Shown here one piece after another: positions 25,289-34,889 of a stretch of DNA of 64,000 bases. The position numbers were made by a program, and so were the translations under genes. Below the pieces are notes generated by a model, which searched no databases, was not told the DNA's origin, and saw only the letters and a program-made list of their open reading frames with translations. The first letter of the stretch is position 1; the number at the start of each line of letters is the position of its first letter. Origin of the DNA: Paenibacillus stellifer (lineage in GTDB: Bacteria > Bacillota > Bacilli > Paenibacillales > Paenibacillaceae). The stretch lies in NCBI RefSeq assembly GCF_000758685.1, contig NZ_CP009286.1, positions 3,750,501 to 3,814,500 on the forward strand, given 5' to 3'.

Positions 25289-27025
25289 TTAACCTGCCGG
25301 TGTTCCGACAGCCTTGCTCCCCTCCGCCAAGCCCAGCATTTCCTGCGCGTGATGCAGCGTTTTTTCGGTAATTTCCACGCCTCCGAGCATACGGGCCATC
25401 TCCATGACGCGTCCCTGCTCATTAAGCGGCTCCACCTCGGTCATCGTGCGTCCGTCCTCCACTTTTTTGCGGATCAAATACTGATGGTCGGCCATGCACG
25501 CCACCTGTGGAAGATGTGTGATGGAGAACACCTGGCAGGTGGACGACAGCTTGTACAGCTTGTCGGCGATCGACTGCGCTGCGCGTCCGCTGACCCCCGT
25601 ATCGACTTCGTCGAAGATCAGCACCGGGATGTCTTCATGTCTGGCAAAAATGCTCTTCATCGCCAGCATGATCCGGGACAGCTCGCCACCGGAGGCGATT
25701 TTGCTGAGCGGGCGCAGAGGTTCGCCCGGATTGGGCGAGATCATGAACTCGGCGTTGTCGATTCCCTGTCTCGTGAGGCGAATGCGCCGGCCATCCACCT
25801 CTACGCCCCTGGGATCCTCTAGATAATCCAGCTTCACTTCAAGCGTAGTCCGTTCCATTTGAAGGTCCTTCAGCTCTCTCTCCACCTGGAAAGCCAGCTC
25901 ACTGGCACACTTCCGCCGCGCCGCGCTGAGATGTTCCGCCGAAGCCATCAGCTCAGAAAGAAGCCCATCGCGCTTCGCGGTCAGCTTCGCCAGATACTCG
26001 TCTTTGTTCTCCAAGAGATCCGTCTCACGGGTAATCTGCTCGAAATGAGCCAAAATTTGTTCCACGCTGTCACCGTACTTGCGCCGGAGCGTATTGATCA
26101 AATCCAGCCGGGTCTCCACTTCTTCCAGCCTTGCCGGGTTGAATTCAATGTCCTCGCGGTAATCGCGAAGCTGAAAGGAAGCGTCCTCCAGCTGATAATA
26201 GGAAGATTGAAGCTGTTCCAGCAGCGGCCTCAAAGCTTTCTCGTCGAACCGGACGACATCCTCAAGCATGGAAATGACGTTCCCGATCGCCTCCAGCCCT
26301 TGACGGCCGTTCAGCAGCTCGTAAGCGCCTGAAATGGAATCCATCATTTTCTCGCTATGGGCTAGTTTGACCCTTTCATCGGAAAGTAATTCATCTTCTC
26401 CCGGTTTTAGCGCGGCCGCCGAAATTTCCTCCAGCTGAAAACGGTACAGATCCAGCATCTGGTACGCGCGCTGGCTGGAATCCTGAAGTTCCCTGAGCTC
26501 CTTCTCAACCGCAGCGAATTTGCTGTATTTCACCTGATAGTCCGTCTTCAGCGGGCCGATCACCGCTTCTCCATACGTATCAAGAAGGCTTAAGTGGCGA
26601 TCCGGACGAAGCAGGTTCTGATGCTCATGCTGTCCGTGGATATTGACAAGCTGCTCGCCGATTTCACGGAGCATGGTCAGATTGACCATTTGTCCGTTGA
26701 CCCGCGAGGTGCTCTTCCCCTGGGCATTCAGCTCTCTGCGGATTATGAGGTGCTCTTCCTTCTGGGCCCGTATGCCAAGCCTCTCCAGCGTCGCCCAAAC
26801 CGAGTGGTCATCCGGCAGATTGAACAAGGCTTCCATCTCGGCTTTCTCACAGCCGTAGCGAATGGAATCCGCCGACCCCCGCGCTCCCGCGATCATACCC
26901 AGCGCATCGATGATAATCGATTTCCCCGCGCCTGTCTCGCCAGTAAGCACATGAAATCCGGGATAAAAATGAACATCAACCGATTCTACAACCGCCAGAT
27001 TACGGATCGATAACGTTTCCAGCAC
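25289..27025 (-). CDS. recN: DNA repair protein RecN
   Basis: SMC-like ATPase acting early in double-strand-break repair, 578 residues. Walker A GETGAGKS is near residue 30, two central coiled-coil arms follow (about 150-370), then the signature SGGELSR and Walker B LIFDEVDTGVSG. I place the start at GTG 27025, eight bases after AGGAGG; the GTG at 27034 overlaps that site. It lies 31 bp after argR and is probably read from the same LexA-boxed promoter. Confidence 0.96.
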   Translation of the reverse strand: MLETLSIRNLAVVESVDVHFYPGFHVLTGETGAGKSIIIDALGMIAGARGSADSIRYGCEKAEMEALFNLPDDHSVWATLERLGIRAQKEEHLIIRRELNAQGKSTSRVNGQMVNLTMLREIGEQLVNIHGQHEHQNLLRPDRHLSLLDTYGEAVIGPLKTDYQVKYSKFAAVEKELRELQDSSQRAYQMLDLYRFQLEEISAAALKPGEDELLSDERVKLAHSEKMMDSISGAYELLNGRQGLEAIGNVISMLEDVVRFDEKALRPLLEQLQSSYYQLEDASFQLRDYREDIEFNPARLEEVETRLDLINTLRRKYGDSVEQILAHFEQITRETDLLENKDEYLAKLTAKRDGLLSELMASAEHLSAARRKCASELAFQVERELKDLQMERTTLEVKLDYLEDPRGVEVDGRRIRLTRQGIDNAEFMISPNPGEPLRPLSKIASGGELSRIMLAMKSIFARHEDIPVLIFDEVDTGVSGRAAQSIADKLYKLSSTCQVFSITHLPQVACMADHQYLIRKKVEDGRTMTEVEPLNEQGRVMEMARMLGGVEITEKTLHHAQEMLGLAEGSKAVGTPAG

Positions 27026-27056
27026 GAAAAGCACCTCCTAGACTTAACTGCCTGTA

Positions 27057-27503
27057 TCAGATATAACCCATGATTTGGGAAACCACACTCGTACTGTCTT
27101 TAGGTTCGCGGCAAATGATCAGAATCGTATCATCACCTGAAATGGTTCCCATAATCTCCGGCCACTCGATACTGTCGATAAGCGCGGCGACCGAGTTGGC
27201 GGTACCGGGCAGGCATTTCATCACAACCAGATTACCCGAATAATCAATGTGGACGAAATTATCCACCAGCACCCGCCTTAACTTCTGGGTCGGATTATAG
27301 CGCTGATCGGTCGGCAGCGAATATTTGTATCTCCCGTCATCCATGGGAACCTTAATGAGCAGGAGCTCCTTGATATCGCGCGAGACCGTCGCCTGGGTAA
27401 CCTGAAACCCCGCGTCCCGCAGCGCTTCGACCAGCTCGTCCTGGGTTTCGATTTCCCGGTGGGTAATAATTTCGCGAATCTTGATATGTCGTTGACCTTT
27501 CAT
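27057..27503 (-). CDS. argR: Arginine repressor
   Basis: 148-residue hexameric ArgR/AhrC regulator of arginine synthesis and breakdown. The winged helix domain (residues 1-70) contains [14 protein letters not shown], and the C-terminal oligomerisation/arginine-binding domain ends with [15 protein letters not shown] 27503 has GGGAGG upstream. It precedes recN as in Bacillus (ahrC-recN). Confidence 0.96.
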   Translation of the reverse strand: MKGQRHIKIREIITHREIETQDELVEALRDAGFQVTQATVSRDIKELLLIKVPMDDGRYKYSLPTDQRYNPTQKLRRVLVDNFVHIDYSGNLVVMKCLPGTANSVAALIDSIEWPEIMGTISGDDTILIICREPKDSTSVVSQIMGYI

Positions 27504-27532
27504 GTAGATCCTCCCGTTTGGTTAAAAAGATT

Positions 27533-28006
27533 CTAGTCATTCTCTCCGTCGTCCCTGCCGAATGTAATTACATGAACCGCCGCTTCCGGAGCGTTCACAT
27601 ACAGCACGCCCCCAACTTCCGGATAAATCAGCAGAAAGGGAAGGAGCATGTCCCGAATACCGCTCCCCGTCCATTCCAGCGGCCGGCGCGGGCGTGCCAG
27701 CAGTACCAGATATGAGGTTCCGTCATCCGAGGCCGCTACGTAATCAACGAACAGCCGGCTGTAGAGCGGCGTCCCGTTCACCCGGAACGAGAGCGGAATC
27801 TTGAGCCTTCCGCCTATCACTTCATATCCGGCCTGCTCCAGCAGGCCTATGGCAGGGTGTGGAGGAATGTCTTCGTTCAGCGGAAGACGGTCCTGCAGGA
27901 AGGAGCGGGGCGAACTCTGCAGCCATACGTAAATGCGGTAGATTATAAAAACCGCTGCCAGCGTGCCGATAATCGCCATAACCGCTTTGTCGGGGCTTCC
28001 CGTCAT
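27533..28006 (-). CDS. Conserved hypothetical membrane-anchored protein
   Basis: 157-residue protein with one N-terminal membrane helix (about residues 8-27) and a soluble domain of about 120 residues that should face the cytoplasm or cell wall side. No catalytic motif is recognised. ATG 28006 has GAGGTG eight bases upstream; the longer frame lacks a site. It is the first gene after the LexA-boxed promoter and lies 29 bp before argR, so it may belong to the argR-recN transcript. Family not recognised. Confidence 0.7.
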   Translation of the reverse strand: MTGSPDKAVMAIIGTLAAVFIIYRIYVWLQSSPRSFLQDRLPLNEDIPPHPAIGLLEQAGYEVIGGRLKIPLSFRVNGTPLYSRLFVDYVAASDDGTSYLVLLARPRRPLEWTGSGIRDMLLPFLLIYPEVGGVLYVNAPEAAVHVITFGRDDGEND

Positions 28007-28199
28007 CTCGTCATCACCTCGGTGATGTATTCGAGCCGGAGACACCGATTCCCTCCCGATTCTCAAAAGAAAGGCGCAATCCCGTTGTAATTAGCATACC
28101 CCGGATTTCCAAAATGGCTCTGGTTCGCTGCATATAGTTTCATAGCCTGGACCGTCCGGGAGACGGCCCTGGCATGCCGAATTTTGGTTCTTCTGCTGT

Positions 28200-28229
28200 A
28201 GTATACACGAATAAACGTTCGCATTTCAA
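28200..28229 (-). promoter_or_regulatory. Sigma-A promoter with LexA-like box
   Basis: Minus-strand TTGAAA (28224-28229), 18-bp spacer, TATACT (28200-28205). The spacer contains CGAACGTTTATTCG (28208-28221), which fits the Bacillus LexA/DinR consensus CGAAC-N4-GTTCG except for one base. It precedes the hypothetical-argR-recN genes by about 190 bp; the leader also holds an 8-bp hairpin (28154-28175). Confidence 0.6.
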
Positions 28230-28309
28230 GTGGGTTCCGCTTTTCTATTACAGCAAAGGCCCATTTCCGGGAAGCCTTACTTTACTGTTGCTGTTACAGA
28301 TCTGCCTCC

Positions 28310-28343
28310 GGAACAAAAGAAAGACTGCCGATGATCTCGGCAG
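28310..28343 (-). terminator. Terminator of tlyA
   Basis: CTGCCGA (28325-28331) / TCGGCAG (28337-28343) followed on the minus strand by a T-rich run. It lies 55 bp beyond the tlyA stop in the 390-base spacer 28007-28397, which otherwise holds the LexA-boxed promoter. Confidence 0.65.
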
Positions 28344-28397
28344 CCTTAAGCGGCGATCCGCTGAACGATTTCCCTAATCCGATATTTGCTCGGGCCG

Positions 28398-29303
28398 TTA
28401 CCGGCGCGGCGAGCCTCCGGATGACGGCGCTTGACCACCGAACGTCCCGGAAGCGTCGGCCGTCACTCTTGCCGCCAGCTCAGCGAACCCGGAATCAGGC
28501 GTTCCTGAAGACGCGTCTTCCGCAATCTGACCGGCCTGTTCATGTTCAAGTCTCCAGTGAGCCAGAAACTCAATATTCCCTTCCCCACCCGTAATGGGAG
28601 AGAAGGTCAGCCCTTGCAGACGGTAGCCGAGCTCTTGAGCCATGCTCAGCACGTTCACCAGCACCTCGCGATGAACCGCAGAATCCCGGACGACTCCCGA
28701 TTTGCCCACCTTCTCCCTGCCAGCCTCGAACTGCGGTTTGATGAGCGCTACGATATCAGCGGGACGCTGCAGCAGTTCCTTAAGCGGAGGCAGAATAATT
28801 TTGAGCGAAATGAAAGAGACGTCAATGCTCGCAAAATCCGGAGCCGGCCCCTGCAGATCAGAAGGCGTCATATAACGGAAATTGGTCCGTTCCATGACAC
28901 AGACGCGCTTATCTTCCCGGAGCGACCAATCCAGTTGGTTGTAGCCAACATCAATGGCATATACATAGCTCGCTCCGTTCTGCAGCGCGCAGTCGGTAAA
29001 TCCGCCGGTCGAAGCGCCGATATCGAGCATCGTTCTTCCGGTGACATCAATTCCGAAGGTGCGCAGCGCCTTCTCCAGCTTGAGCCCGCCCCGGCTCACA
29101 TAGGGATGCACAGCGCCCTTCACCTTAAGGACTGAACTGCGCGGCACCTTCATGCCCGCCTTCTCGATCCGTTCCTCGTCAGCGAGCACAAGACCGGCCA
29201 TGATGGCTGCCTTGGCCTTCTCCCGGCTCTCATAGAAACCCTGCTCGACAAGCAGTACATCGATTCTTTCTTTGGGACTGCGTTCCTTCTCTTTACCTTC
29301 CAT
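28398..29303 (-). CDS. tlyA: TlyA-family rRNA 2'-O-methyltransferase
   Basis: Ribosomal RNA cytidine-2'-O-methyltransferase/haemolysin A family (YqxC), 301 residues. An N-terminal S4 RNA-binding domain (residues 10-75: ERIDVLLVEQGFYESREKAK) is followed by a Rossmann methyltransferase with SAM loop LDIGASTGGFTD. ATG 29303 has GGAG six bases upstream. The last 40 residues form a Gly/Ser/Ala-rich tail beyond the usual end of the family. It lies after dxs as in Bacillus. Confidence 0.95.
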   Translation of the reverse strand: MEGKEKERSPKERIDVLLVEQGFYESREKAKAAIMAGLVLADEERIEKAGMKVPRSSVLKVKGAVHPYVSRGGLKLEKALRTFGIDVTGRTMLDIGASTGGFTDCALQNGASYVYAIDVGYNQLDWSLREDKRVCVMERTNFRYMTPSDLQGPAPDFASIDVSFISLKIILPPLKELLQRPADIVALIKPQFEAGREKVGKSGVVRDSAVHREVLVNVLSMAQELGYRLQGLTFSPITGGEGNIEFLAHWRLEHEQAGQIAEDASSGTPDSGFAELAARVTADASGTFGGQAPSSGGSPRR

Positions 29304-29350
29304 AGTCATCTCCAGCTTGTAGGTTATCGCTTACCCGAATAAGGGGTAGA

Positions 29351-31258
29351 TTATGAGGACGTTGTCGTCTTGCCGTACGGATAAGTGCTGACCGCCTTCA
29401 TCGATTTGATTCGGGCACACAGTCCTTCGACGGTGAGCCCTGTCATCTGCCGCTGCTCCTTGACCGAACCGTGCTCGACAAAGATATCCGGAACTCCCAT
29501 CAGCTCCACGGTTACATGATGAAGCCCGTGCTCTGCGAAAAACTCAAGCACCGCGCTTCCCAGGCTTCCCGCCTGGCTTGCTTCCTCCAGCACGACCAGC
29601 TTCGTACCTGCGCGTGCAAGATCAAGCAGCATATCATGGTCCAGCGGCTTCAGGAATCGTGCGTTGATCACTCCGGCCTGAATGCCCTCGCGCTTCAGCG
29701 CCTCGGACGCCTCTTCGGCTACCTGAACCATCGGCCCGCAGGCGATAACCGCGATATCGTCGCCGGGACGCATGCGCTCCCATGTGCCGATCGGCAGGCA
29801 GCGAAGCTCCGCATCCAGCGGAACGCCGGTTCCGTTGACGCGCGGGTAGCGATAGGCGATCGGACCGTCGTTATATTCAAGCGCCGTCTTCATCATATGG
29901 CGCAGCTCATTCTCGTCCTTCGGCATCATCAGCACGATGTTCGGAATATGCCGCATGAAGGCGATATCGTAGACGCCATGATGCGTCTCTCCATCGGCGC
30001 CAACGAAGCCGGCTCTGTCGATCGCGAACATGACGTTGGCGTTATGGCGGCAGATGTCATGGACAATCTGATCGTAAGCCCGCTGCATGAAGGTTGAATA
30101 GACGGCGAACACCGGCTTCATTCCTTCCATCGCCAGCGCCGCGCACAGCGTTGCCGCATGCTGCTCGGCGATGCCGACGTCGATCATTCTTCCCGGGAAT
30201 TCCTTGGCAAAAGGAAACAGACCGGAGCCGCCCGGCATGGCCGGTGTAACGGCAATGAGGCGTTCGTCCTGCTTGCCAAGCTCAATCAGCGTCTCCCCGA
30301 ACACATCGGTGTACATCGGGTTCCCTACGGCCTTCAGCACCTGGCCGGATTCGATTTTGTAAGGCGTGATGCCATGCCACTTATAGGAATCGGCTTCCGC
30401 CGGCTTATAGCCTTTGCCCTTGGTAGTCAGCGCATGAACAAGCACCGGACCCGCAACATTGTCCGCCTGATGGAATGTATCGATCATCGTCTGGATGTCA
30501 TGGCCGTCCACCGGGCCCAAATACGTGAAGCCCAGCTCTTCGAACAGCACGCCGGGAACCATCATGTATTTCACGCTGTCCTTCATGCGCTCTGCCGTCT
30601 TCGCCAATCGTCCGCCGATCGCCGGAATTTTCTTCAGCAGCGTCTCCACTTCATCCTTGGCCCGCAGATAATGCCGGTCCGAGCGGATTTTGCTCAAATA
30701 GTTGTGCATGGCCCCGACATTCGGAGCGATGGACATCTCATTGTCGTTGAGAATAACCATCAGCTTGCGCCGCTCGTGGCCGATATGGTTCAGCGCCTCA
30801 AAGGCCATGCCGCCCGTAAGCGCACCGTCGCCGATCACGGCGACCACCTTGTTGTCCTCTCCCTTGAAGTCGCGCGCCATTGCCATGCCCATCGCGGCGG
30901 AGAGTGAGGTGCTGCTGTGTCCGGCTTCCCATACGTCATGCTCGCTCTCGGATCGCTTGACGAAGCCGCACAGCCCGTCTAATTTGCGGAGCGTATCGAA
31001 GCGGTCACTGCGGCCGGTCAATATTTTATGGACATACGCCTGATGTCCGACATCGAAGATGAATTTGTCCCTGGGACTGTCATAACAGTAATGCAGGGCC
31101 AGCGTGAGCTCCACGACTCCCAGATTGGAGGCCAGATGTCCGCCGGTAACGGACAGCTTCTCAATTAAAAACCGGCGAATCTCGTCCGCCAGCGAGTTTA
31201 ATTGCTCGATCGATAGCGATTTCAGTTGCTGTGGATCATTCAGTTGTGGAAGCAGCAC
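29351..31258 (-). CDS. dxs: 1-Deoxy-D-xylulose-5-phosphate synthase
   Basis: Thiamine diphosphate enzyme joining pyruvate and glyceraldehyde-3-phosphate, the first step of the MEP isoprenoid pathway; 635 residues. [16 protein letters not shown] (residues 111-126) and the [15 protein letters not shown] thiamine motif are present, with the transketolase-like pyrimidine domain and C-terminal domain following. Start is GTG 31258 with GGGGA upstream. A dedicated promoter and a hairpin separate it from ispA. Confidence 0.97.
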   Translation of the reverse strand: MLLPQLNDPQQLKSLSIEQLNSLADEIRRFLIEKLSVTGGHLASNLGVVELTLALHYCYDSPRDKFIFDVGHQAYVHKILTGRSDRFDTLRKLDGLCGFVKRSESEHDVWEAGHSSTSLSAAMGMAMARDFKGEDNKVVAVIGDGALTGGMAFEALNHIGHERRKLMVILNDNEMSIAPNVGAMHNYLSKIRSDRHYLRAKDEVETLLKKIPAIGGRLAKTAERMKDSVKYMMVPGVLFEELGFTYLGPVDGHDIQTMIDTFHQADNVAGPVLVHALTTKGKGYKPAEADSYKWHGITPYKIESGQVLKAVGNPMYTDVFGETLIELGKQDERLIAVTPAMPGGSGLFPFAKEFPGRMIDVGIAEQHAATLCAALAMEGMKPVFAVYSTFMQRAYDQIVHDICRHNANVMFAIDRAGFVGADGETHHGVYDIAFMRHIPNIVLMMPKDENELRHMMKTALEYNDGPIAYRYPRVNGTGVPLDAELRCLPIGTWERMRPGDDIAVIACGPMVQVAEEASEALKREGIQAGVINARFLKPLDHDMLLDLARAGTKLVVLEEASQAGSLGSAVLEFFAEHGLHHVTVELMGVPDIFVEHGSVKEQRQMTGLTVEGLCARIKSMKAVSTYPYGKTTTSS

Positions 31259-31299
31259 GTGAATTCCCCGCTTTCCTGATGTTGTAAAGTATAACCCTC

Positions 31300-31327
31300 A
31301 TTATAACATAAGTGAAACGGCTGTCGA
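31300..31327 (-). promoter_or_regulatory. Promoter of dxs
   Basis: Minus-strand TCGACA (31322-31327), 16-bp spacer ending TGT, and TATAAT (31300-31305): an extended -10 promoter inside the ispA-dxs spacer. Confidence 0.65.
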
Positions 31328-31341
31328 AAGGCAGCCGTTTC
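31314..31341 (-). terminator. Hairpin between ispA and dxs
   Basis: Perfect 10-bp stem GAAACGGCTG (31314-31323) / CAGCCGTTTC (31332-31341). Its far arm overlaps the -35 of the dxs promoter. Weak T-run, so termination may be partial. Confidence 0.6.
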
Positions 31342-31352
31342 CGTGACAAGCT

Positions 31353-32348
31353 CTAGTGATCTCTCGACATTAAATACTCCGCGATCTCCAGAAGCCGCGA
31401 CGCGTCGGAGAACCCGCCGTCCAGCACAGCATCCTTGGCCTCTCCTGTGAGCCGCTCCACTTCCCGGCGCGATTCCTCCAGCCCGATAAAATAAGGATAA
31501 GTCACCTTCTGCTGGCGGACATCGCTTCCGGTCTTCTTGCCGAGCTTGCCCTCGTCCCCGACAAGGTCCAGAATATCGTCCTGCACCTGAAAGGCCAGTC
31601 CAATATTAACGCCAAAACGCCGGAGCGCCTCCAGCTGCCGCTCGTCCGCTCCCGCAATCCGGCCACCGGCCAGCAGCGAGAATACGATCAAGTCCCCCGT
31701 CTTGTGCAGATGGATGTATTTCAGGCTGTCCAGATCAGTCAGCCCCTGCTCGCCATCCATATCGGCGGTCTGTCCGCCGACCATGCCGCGCGGACCGGCC
31801 ATCTCGGCCAGGTCCTCGACGATTGAGAGCACACGCTCGGCAGGAACGCCGTGAGCCCGTGAGGACTGAACGACGCTGTAGAAAGCATGCGTCAGCAGCG
31901 CGTCGCCCGCCAGAATGGCGGTCGCCTCCCCGAACACTTTATGATTCGTCAGCCGTCCGCGGCGGTAATCGTCATCGTCCATCGCGGGAAGGTCGTCATG
32001 GATCAGTGAGTAAGTATGCACCATCTCGATGGCGGCTGCCACCGGAAGCGCCGCTTCCCGGCTTCCCCCGAGCGCCTCGCAGGCCGCGATCACGAGAAGA
32101 GGACGCAGGCGCTTGCCTCCGGCAAGCAGCGAGTAGCCCATCGCTTCTGCCAGCTTGGCCGGAACCTCCCAATGCGCCGGGAACAGCTTCTCAGGCGTCA
32201 GCAGGGCGGTTACCAAATCCGTAACGCCTGCCATATATTCATTCAGCGGTTGGCGGCGGTCATTGGGACCGGACACAGCTTCCGATGCAGGCCGGTCCTC
32301 AGGCCCGTCTCCGCGAAGTGCGCCGCTGCCGCTATAATCAGAATTCAT
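31353..32348 (-). CDS. ispA: Polyprenyl (farnesyl) diphosphate synthase
   Basis: 331-residue prenyl synthase condensing isopentenyl diphosphate onto allylic substrates. The first Asp-rich motif DDLPAMDDDD and second DDILD are intact, with GGKRLRP near residue 78. The short-chain spacing fits farnesyl diphosphate synthase. ATG 32348 has AAGGGG seven bases upstream and overlaps the xseB stop by 11 bp. An N-terminal extension of about 35 polar residues precedes the usual start of the fold. Confidence 0.95.
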   Translation of the reverse strand: MNSDYSGSGALRGDGPEDRPASEAVSGPNDRRQPLNEYMAGVTDLVTALLTPEKLFPAHWEVPAKLAEAMGYSLLAGGKRLRPLLVIAACEALGGSREAALPVAAAIEMVHTYSLIHDDLPAMDDDDYRRGRLTNHKVFGEATAILAGDALLTHAFYSVVQSSRAHGVPAERVLSIVEDLAEMAGPRGMVGGQTADMDGEQGLTDLDSLKYIHLHKTGDLIVFSLLAGGRIAGADERQLEALRRFGVNIGLAFQVQDDILDLVGDEGKLGKKTGSDVRQQKVTYPYFIGLEESRREVERLTGEAKDAVLDGGFSDASRLLEIAEYLMSRDH

Positions 32349-32595
32349 CGGCAGCCCCTTCCAGCGCATCGCCGAACGGCTTCTTGCGCAGTTCTCCGTC
32401 TTCTTCGACGATCATCTCGATCTTGCGCTCCACCTGCTCCAGCTTGGCTCCGCACAGCTGGGAGAGCTTCATGCCCTGCTGGAACAGATCAATCGCTTTC
32501 TCCAGCGGAACATCGCCGTGCTCCAGTTCACGCACGATCAGCTCCAGCCGGTCCATCGCTTCCTCAAACCCCAGTTCCGCTTCTTCCTTCGCCAT
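32338..32595 (-). CDS. xseB: Exodeoxyribonuclease VII small subunit
   Basis: 85-residue helical-hairpin subunit that binds the coiled coil of XseA. The core FEEAMDRLELIVRELEHGDVPLE is the family signature. Two starts are possible; I use ATG 32595 because the ATG at 32607 abuts the AGGAGG. Overlaps both xseA and ispA, so the three are translationally coupled. Confidence 0.93.
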   Translation of the reverse strand: MAKEEAELGFEEAMDRLELIVRELEHGDVPLEKAIDLFQQGMKLSQLCGAKLEQVERKIEMIVEEDGELRKKPFGDALEGAADEF

Positions 32596-33949
32596 GTTCC
32601 TTCGCATCCTCCTTCATTCCCCATACCTGGCAGTCCAGCTGGCCGTCCGCCAGCTTCACGACAACCAGGTCGCCGAGCTGAACCTCGCCCAGCGATTTGA
32701 TCAGGTGCTGTTCCTTCTCGTCATAGACCAGGCTGTATCCGCGCGCCATGACTTTAAGCGGGCTCAGCGCGTCCAGCGCTTTGAGCTCCGCCGCGAACCG
32801 GGCGCGCTTGTTCCCAATGGCCGCCCTCATGGCGGCGGCCAGTTCCCGCTTCGCGGATTCGGCGCGCTGCCTCGCGGCGATGACGCCCTCGCGCGGGCTG
32901 TGCCGCTCCAGGCGGTGATGCAGCACCGCCTGACGGTCGCGCGCCCGCGCTGCCTTCGACTCCAGCGCGCGCGTCAGCCGCTGCTGGAGCATGTCCAGCC
33001 GCTGCGCGTGCTGGAGCAGGGGCCGGCGCGGATTCGTGAGCGCCGGCGAGCGCCGCAGCGCGTCCAGCCGCTCGCGGCCGCGCTGCGCGCGCCGCTGCAA
33101 GCCCTGGCGCAGCAGGCGCTGCTGCTGGCGGAGCTGCGACATGAGCTCCGCCGAGCTCGGCACGGCCAGCTCCGCTGCGGCCGTGGGCGTCGCGGCCCTC
33201 AGGTCGGCCGCGAAATCCGCGATCGTAAAATCGGTCTCGTGGCCGACAGCCGAGATGACCGGAATGTCCGACTCGGCGATGGCGCGCGCAACCGCTTCTT
33301 CGTTGAACGCCCACAGCTCCTCCAGCGAGCCGCCGCCCCGGCCGACAATGAGCACGTCGGCTTCGCCGATGACGTTCAGATTCCGGATCGCCTTCACGAT
33401 GGAAGGCGCGGCGGTCTTCCCCTGGACAAGCACGGGATACAGGACAATCTCCACCTGCGGAAACCGCCGGTGAAGCGTAATCAGAATATCCCGGACCGCC
33501 GCTCCCGTCGGCGACGTTACAACGCCGATGCATTTGGGGTAACGGGGAAGCGGCCGCTTCCGCCCCTGATCGAACAGCCCCTCCTGCTCCAGCTTCTTCT
33601 TCAACTGCTCGTAAGCCAGATACAGGCTGCCGATGCCGTCGGGCTGCATATGGGTAGCGTAGAACTGATATTGTCCGTCCCGCTCATACACCGTTACATT
33701 TCCTCTGGCGATTACCCGTGAGCCTTCCTTCGGTACGAACGGCAGCCGCTGGTTGTGGGACGCGAACATGATCGCCTTGATCCGGCTGCTCTCGTCCTTC
33801 AGCGTGAAGTACATATGTCCGCTGCCGTGATGCGTGAAATTCGAAATCTCGCCCCGAATCCACACATCGGACAGCACGGTGTCAGAGTCCAGCTTCATGC
33901 GGATGTACCGGTTCAGATCTTTAATGGAAAATACCTTGCGATCCGCCAT
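32564..33949 (-). CDS. xseA: Exodeoxyribonuclease VII large subunit
   Basis: 461-residue catalytic subunit degrading single-stranded DNA. An N-terminal OB fold (about residues 5-105) is followed by the catalytic domain with the VGRGGGSLEELWAF motif near residue 190 and GHETDFTIADFAADLRA. A long Arg/Gln/Ala-rich coiled coil (about 270-400) matches a very GC-rich DNA stretch. ATG 33949 has GGGAG seven bases upstream; folD lies 11 bp before it. Confidence 0.96.
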   Translation of the reverse strand: MADRKVFSIKDLNRYIRMKLDSDTVLSDVWIRGEISNFTHHGSGHMYFTLKDESSRIKAIMFASHNQRLPFVPKEGSRVIARGNVTVYERDGQYQFYATHMQPDGIGSLYLAYEQLKKKLEQEGLFDQGRKRPLPRYPKCIGVVTSPTGAAVRDILITLHRRFPQVEIVLYPVLVQGKTAAPSIVKAIRNLNVIGEADVLIVGRGGGSLEELWAFNEEAVARAIAESDIPVISAVGHETDFTIADFAADLRAATPTAAAELAVPSSAELMSQLRQQQRLLRQGLQRRAQRGRERLDALRRSPALTNPRRPLLQHAQRLDMLQQRLTRALESKAARARDRQAVLHHRLERHSPREGVIAARQRAESAKRELAAAMRAAIGNKRARFAAELKALDALSPLKVMARGYSLVYDEKEQHLIKSLGEVQLGDLVVVKLADGQLDCQVWGMKEDAKEHGEGRSGTGV

Positions 33950-33960
33950 GAGAAGGCTCC

Positions 33961-34818
33961 CTATTCCAGACCGCGGCGGCGCTTCGCTGCCGTCAGGGTG
34001 TTCACCATCAGCATCGTGATGGTCATCGGGCCCACGCCGCCGGGAACCGGCGTTATGTAGCCTGCAACTTCCTTGGCGCTGTCGTAATCGACATCTCCCG
34101 CCAGCTTGCCGTTGTCCAGACGGTTCATGCCTACGTCAATTACAACCGCGCCCGGCTTCACATAGGATGCGTCGATGAAGTTGGCGCGGCCGATTGCCAC
34201 CACGAGCACATCGGCCATTTTGCACAGCTCGGCCATATTAGTCGTACGGGAATGGCACATTGTAACTGTCGCGTTCTCCCGCTGCAGCAGCAGAGATACC
34301 GGCTTGCCGACAATGTTGCTGCGTCCGACAACAACCGCATGCTTGCCGGAGAGGTCAATGCCCGTCCGCTTGATCAGCTCGATGACGCCGGCAGGCGTAC
34401 AGGGCAGCAGACTGTCATCGCCGATAACGAGATTGCCGACGTTGACCGGATGGAAGCCGTCTACGTCCTTCTCTACGGAAATGGCGTCGATTACCGCTTT
34501 TTCGTTGATGTGTTTGGGGAGCGGAAGCTGCACCAGAATACCGTCGATATCATCGTCGTTGTTCAGTTCATCTACCAAGGCGAGCAGCTGCTCCTGAGTG
34601 GTGGTTGCGGGCAGCCGGTGTACGACCGAGTGAAAGCCGAGGCTGATGCATGTTTTTTCCTTGCTGTTCACATAGACCTGCGAACCCGGATCTTCACCGA
34701 CGAGTACAACGGCCAGGCCCGGCTTAACGCCTTGCCCCGCGAGCGTCGCGACCTCCTTGGCGATATCTACACGAATCTCTTCGGAAACCAATTTACCGCT
34801 GATGATTGCTGCTGTCAT
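33961..34818 (-). CDS. folD: Methylenetetrahydrofolate dehydrogenase/cyclohydrolase
   Basis: 285-residue bifunctional one-carbon enzyme interconverting methylene- and formyl-tetrahydrofolate with NADP. Catalytic Lys is in YVNSKEKTC near residue 54, QLPLPKH follows at about 98, and the Rossmann loop [10 protein letters not shown] is near 165. ATG 34818 has GGGGAG upstream. Position between nusB and xseA matches Bacillus. Confidence 0.97.
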   Translation of the reverse strand: MTAAIISGKLVSEEIRVDIAKEVATLAGQGVKPGLAVVLVGEDPGSQVYVNSKEKTCISLGFHSVVHRLPATTTQEQLLALVDELNNDDDIDGILVQLPLPKHINEKAVIDAISVEKDVDGFHPVNVGNLVIGDDSLLPCTPAGVIELIKRTGIDLSGKHAVVVGRSNIVGKPVSLLLQRENATVTMCHSRTTNMAELCKMADVLVVAIGRANFIDASYVKPGAVVIDVGMNRLDNGKLAGDVDYDSAKEVAGYITPVPGGVGPMTITMLMVNTLTAAKRRRGLE

Positions 34819-34889
34819 GACACTCTTCTCCCCTTATTCTTGAAGTTAGTTGGATAGGCCCGCGGCTTGCAGCCATTCGGTCCTGCTGA

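Noticed and set aside
32754..33533. Long open frame overlapping xseA in another minus-strand frame
   Set aside because: It lies within an extremely GC-rich coiled-coil region where stop codons are rare; the translation is compositionally extreme and the xseA frame has clear motifs.
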